DNA from: JBBECE01 sp040881985
GTDB lineage: Bacteria; Pseudomonadota; Alphaproteobacteria; Rhizobiales; Devosiaceae
DNA length: 64,000 bases
Direction of reading: 5' to 3'
Assembly: GCA_040881985.1 (NCBI GenBank)
Contig: JBBECE010000034.1
Location: 1 to 64,000, forward strand
The translations under genes were made by a program, and so were the position numbers. Shown here in pieces: positions 62,514 through 64,000 of this stretch (positions are counted from its first letter, which is position 1; each line of letters starts with the position of its first letter). The notes beneath the pieces were generated by a model. The model saw nothing but the letters and a program-made list of their open reading frames with translations, was not told where the DNA came from and searched no databases.

Positions 62514-63701
62514 ATGAGCGTGCCCGAACCCATGATGTCCGCTGCAAGCCCCGCGCCAAAGCCGGCGTTGATCGGCATGGATCGCGCCGAGATCGCCGCT
62601 TGTCTGACCGAGACAGGCTTGAGCGAGGCGCAAGCCAAAATGCGGGCGGCCCAGTTGTGGAACTGGGTCTATGTCAACGGGGCGAGCGATTTTTCCCCGA
62701 TGAGCAATATTTCAAAAGGGCTGCGCGAGGCGCTGCCGCAGCAATTCGCGCTCGACCGGCCCGAGATTATCTCCGAGCAGGTCTCGAGCGACGGCACCCG
62801 CAAATGGCTGCTCCGGTTCCGCGATCCGGAAAACCCGAGACTGCCTCCGGTCGAGATCGAGACCGTCTACATCCCGGAATCGGGGCGCGGGACCTTGTGC
62901 GTCTCCTCGCAGGTCGGCTGCACGCTGAGCTGCAGCTTCTGCTTCACCGGCACGCAAAGGCTCGTCCGCAATCTGACGGCGGGAGAAATTCTCTCGCAGG
63001 TCTTGCTGGCGCGGGAACGGCTCGGGGATTTCCCGGGCGGGAAGCGACCGGGCGACGGGCTGGTGCCGGCGCCGGGCGTGCGCGCTATCACTAACGTTGT
63101 GATGATGGGCATGGGTGAGCCGCTCTACAATTACGAAAACGTCAAACGCGCGCTCTTGATTATGGCCGACGGGGACGGGATTTCGCTGTCGAAGCGCCGG
63201 ATTACGCTCTCGACCTCGGGGGTTGTCCCGCAGATCGAGCCGGCCGGCCGCGAAATCGGGGTGATGCTGGCAATCTCTCTGCATGCGGTCCGCGACGACT
63301 TGCGCGACGAATTGGTGCCGATCAACCGCAAATGGCCGATCGCCGAACTTCTCGCCGCCTGCCGCGCCTATCCGGGCCTCTCCAACGCCCGCCGCGTCAC
63401 TTTCGAATATGTGATGTTGAAGGGGATCAACGACACCCCGGCCGACGCGCGCGAGCTCGTCAGGCTCCTCGATGGCTTGCCGGCGAAAATCAATCTCATC
63501 CCGTTCAATCCCTGGCCAAATTCGCCCTACGAATGTTCCGATTGGGCCGAGATCGAAAAGTTCGCCGATATCGTCAATCTTGCCGGCTACGCCTCGCCCG
63601 TCAGAACCCCGCGCGGCCGCGATATCTCAGCGGCTTGCGGCCAGCTCAGGAGTGAAACCGAGCGGTTGACCAAGCGCGAACGCGAGGCGATGGGAGCGTG
63701 A
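62514..63701 (+). CDS. rlmN: Dual-specificity RNA methyltransferase RlmN
   Basis: A 395-residue radical-SAM enzyme. The N-terminal RNA-binding part includes AAQLWNWVYVNGASDFSPMS; the cluster motif is CVSSQVGCTLSCSFCFTGTQ (CxxxCxxC), with NVVMMGMGEPLYNYENV and RRVTFEYVMLKGINDTPADA later, and the catalytic Cys near the C-terminus in ISAACGQL. It makes 2-methyladenosine at 23S rRNA A2503 and tRNA A37. Its stop overlaps the next GTG. Confidence 0.96.
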   Translation: MSVPEPMMSAASPAPKPALIGMDRAEIAACLTETGLSEAQAKMRAAQLWNWVYVNGASDFSPMSNISKGLREALPQQFALDRPEIISEQVSSDGTRKWLLRFRDPENPRLPPVEIETVYIPESGRGTLCVSSQVGCTLSCSFCFTGTQRLVRNLTAGEILSQVLLARERLGDFPGGKRPGDGLVPAPGVRAITNVVMMGMGEPLYNYENVKRALLIMADGDGISLSKRRITLSTSGVVPQIEPAGREIGVMLAISLHAVRDDLRDELVPINRKWPIAELLAACRAYPGLSNARRVTFEYVMLKGINDTPADARELVRLLDGLPAKINLIPFNPWPNSPYECSDWAEIEKFADIVNLAGYASPVRTPRGRDISAACGQLRSETERLTKREREAMGA

Positions 63702-64000
63702 GCGGGGCGACAATCCGGGCGCTCCAGGCGGGCGAGGCGGATATTTTGCGCAACGTCGCCGCGGGTGTCTTCGACGAAGCGGTCGATCCGGCACTTGCTT
63801 CGGCCTACCTCGCCGAGCCGCGATTTCACCTTCTCGTGGCGCTCTCGGGCGACCTCGTCATCGGCATGGCGACGGGGCTCGTCTATTCTCACCCCGACAA
63901 GGGGCCGCAATTCTTCGTCAACGAGGTCGGGGTAGGGGACGATTATCTGCGGCAGGGCATCGCCAGGGATCTGATGAGAGCGCTTTTTATTGCGGCGAAG
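63698..64000 (+). CDS. GNAT-family N-acetyltransferase, N-terminal part
   Basis: 101 codons run to the window edge. The text ATIRALQAGEADILRNVAAG, VFDEAVDPALASAYLAEPRF and FFVNEVGVGDDYLRQGIARD followed by LMRALF shows the acetyl-CoA motif R-Q-G-I-A. The HPDKGPQFFVNEVGV region is most like the aminoglycoside 3-N-acetyltransferase I group of GNATs, which also contains many enzymes without a resistance role. The GTG start overlaps the rlmN stop. Confidence 0.82.
   Translation, partial: MSGATIRALQAGEADILRNVAAGVFDEAVDPALASAYLAEPRFHLLVALSGDLVIGMATGLVYSHPDKGPQFFVNEVGVGDDYLRQGIARDLMRALFIAAK

Overview
The window looks like GC-rich chromosomal DNA from an alphaproteobacterium, most likely of the order Hyphomicrobiales (Rhizobiales). 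Support comes from the rhizobial-type urease operon (an LprI-like gene between ureB and ureC, a HupE/UreJ gene between ureA and ureB), the ccmA-ccmB-ccmC-ccmD-ccmG block next to ftsY and acnA, two IalB-family secreted proteins, and DUF2794 and DUF2934 proteins. I recognise no tRNA, rRNA, CRISPR array, prophage, transposase or integrase. I cannot name the genus.

Layout. 1-3.4 kb: tail of an aminobutyraldehyde-type aldehyde dehydrogenase, a DUF2934 protein and a 944-residue FAD/Fe-S 2-hydroxy-acid dehydrogenase. 3.4-11.2 kb: a sugar ABC importer operon (binding protein, two permeases, LacI-type regulator, GH127 beta-L-arabinofuranosidase, UgpC-type ATPase) preceded by two LacI-style palindromes. 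11.2-16.4 kb: a TRAP transporter plus amidase block, bounded by a duplicated 3' end of the neighbouring cyclase gene and by an inverted copy of the amidase 5' end. 16.4-19.8 kb: a large SAM-cyclase-AAA-TPR signalling protein. 20.3-24.5 kb: a GntR-regulated operon of citryl-CoA lyase-like protein, acyl-CoA ligase, VOC protein and glutathione transferase. 24.7-34.6 kb: polyamine uptake (potFGHI) and catabolism (puuB-like oxidase, putrescine aminotransferase, two divergent glutamine-synthetase-like ligases). 34.5-41.9 kb: urease operon ureD-A-J-B-lprI-C-GNAT-dsrE-E-F-G on the minus strand. 42-47 kb: ffh-rpsP-rimM-trmD and rplS, split by two small membrane-protein genes on the other strand. 47-64 kb: housekeeping genes (dapF, mtaB, ftsY, yciB/ispZ, cytochrome c maturation, acnA, Bax inhibitor-1 family, thpR, rlmN) and small secreted proteins.

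How the genes work together. Much of the accessory content concerns uptake and use of organic nitrogen and carbon: putrescine/polyamines (potFGHI, puuA/puuB, spuC, possibly the aldehyde dehydrogenase at the left edge), amides (amidase with TRAP uptake), urea (urease), and arabinofuranosides (ABC importer with GH127). The core region carries both GTPases of the SRP pathway, ribosome and tRNA modification genes, and haem handling for c-type cytochromes.

The most unusual signals are structural. Twice in this window an inserted gene block is bounded by a second, decayed copy of the 3' end of the flanking gene (cyclase around the TRAP/amidase block; ureC around a GNAT gene), with no recombinase nearby. 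One of these copies is fused through a 6-bp microhomology to an inverted 117-bp copy of the amidase 5' end. Also notable are the uncharacterised citryl-CoA lyase/ligase/VOC/GST operon with paired GntR operators, a 20-bp-stem hairpin between the DUF1223 and DUF2794 genes, and a leader of mutually exclusive hairpins before the second glutamine-synthetase-like gene.
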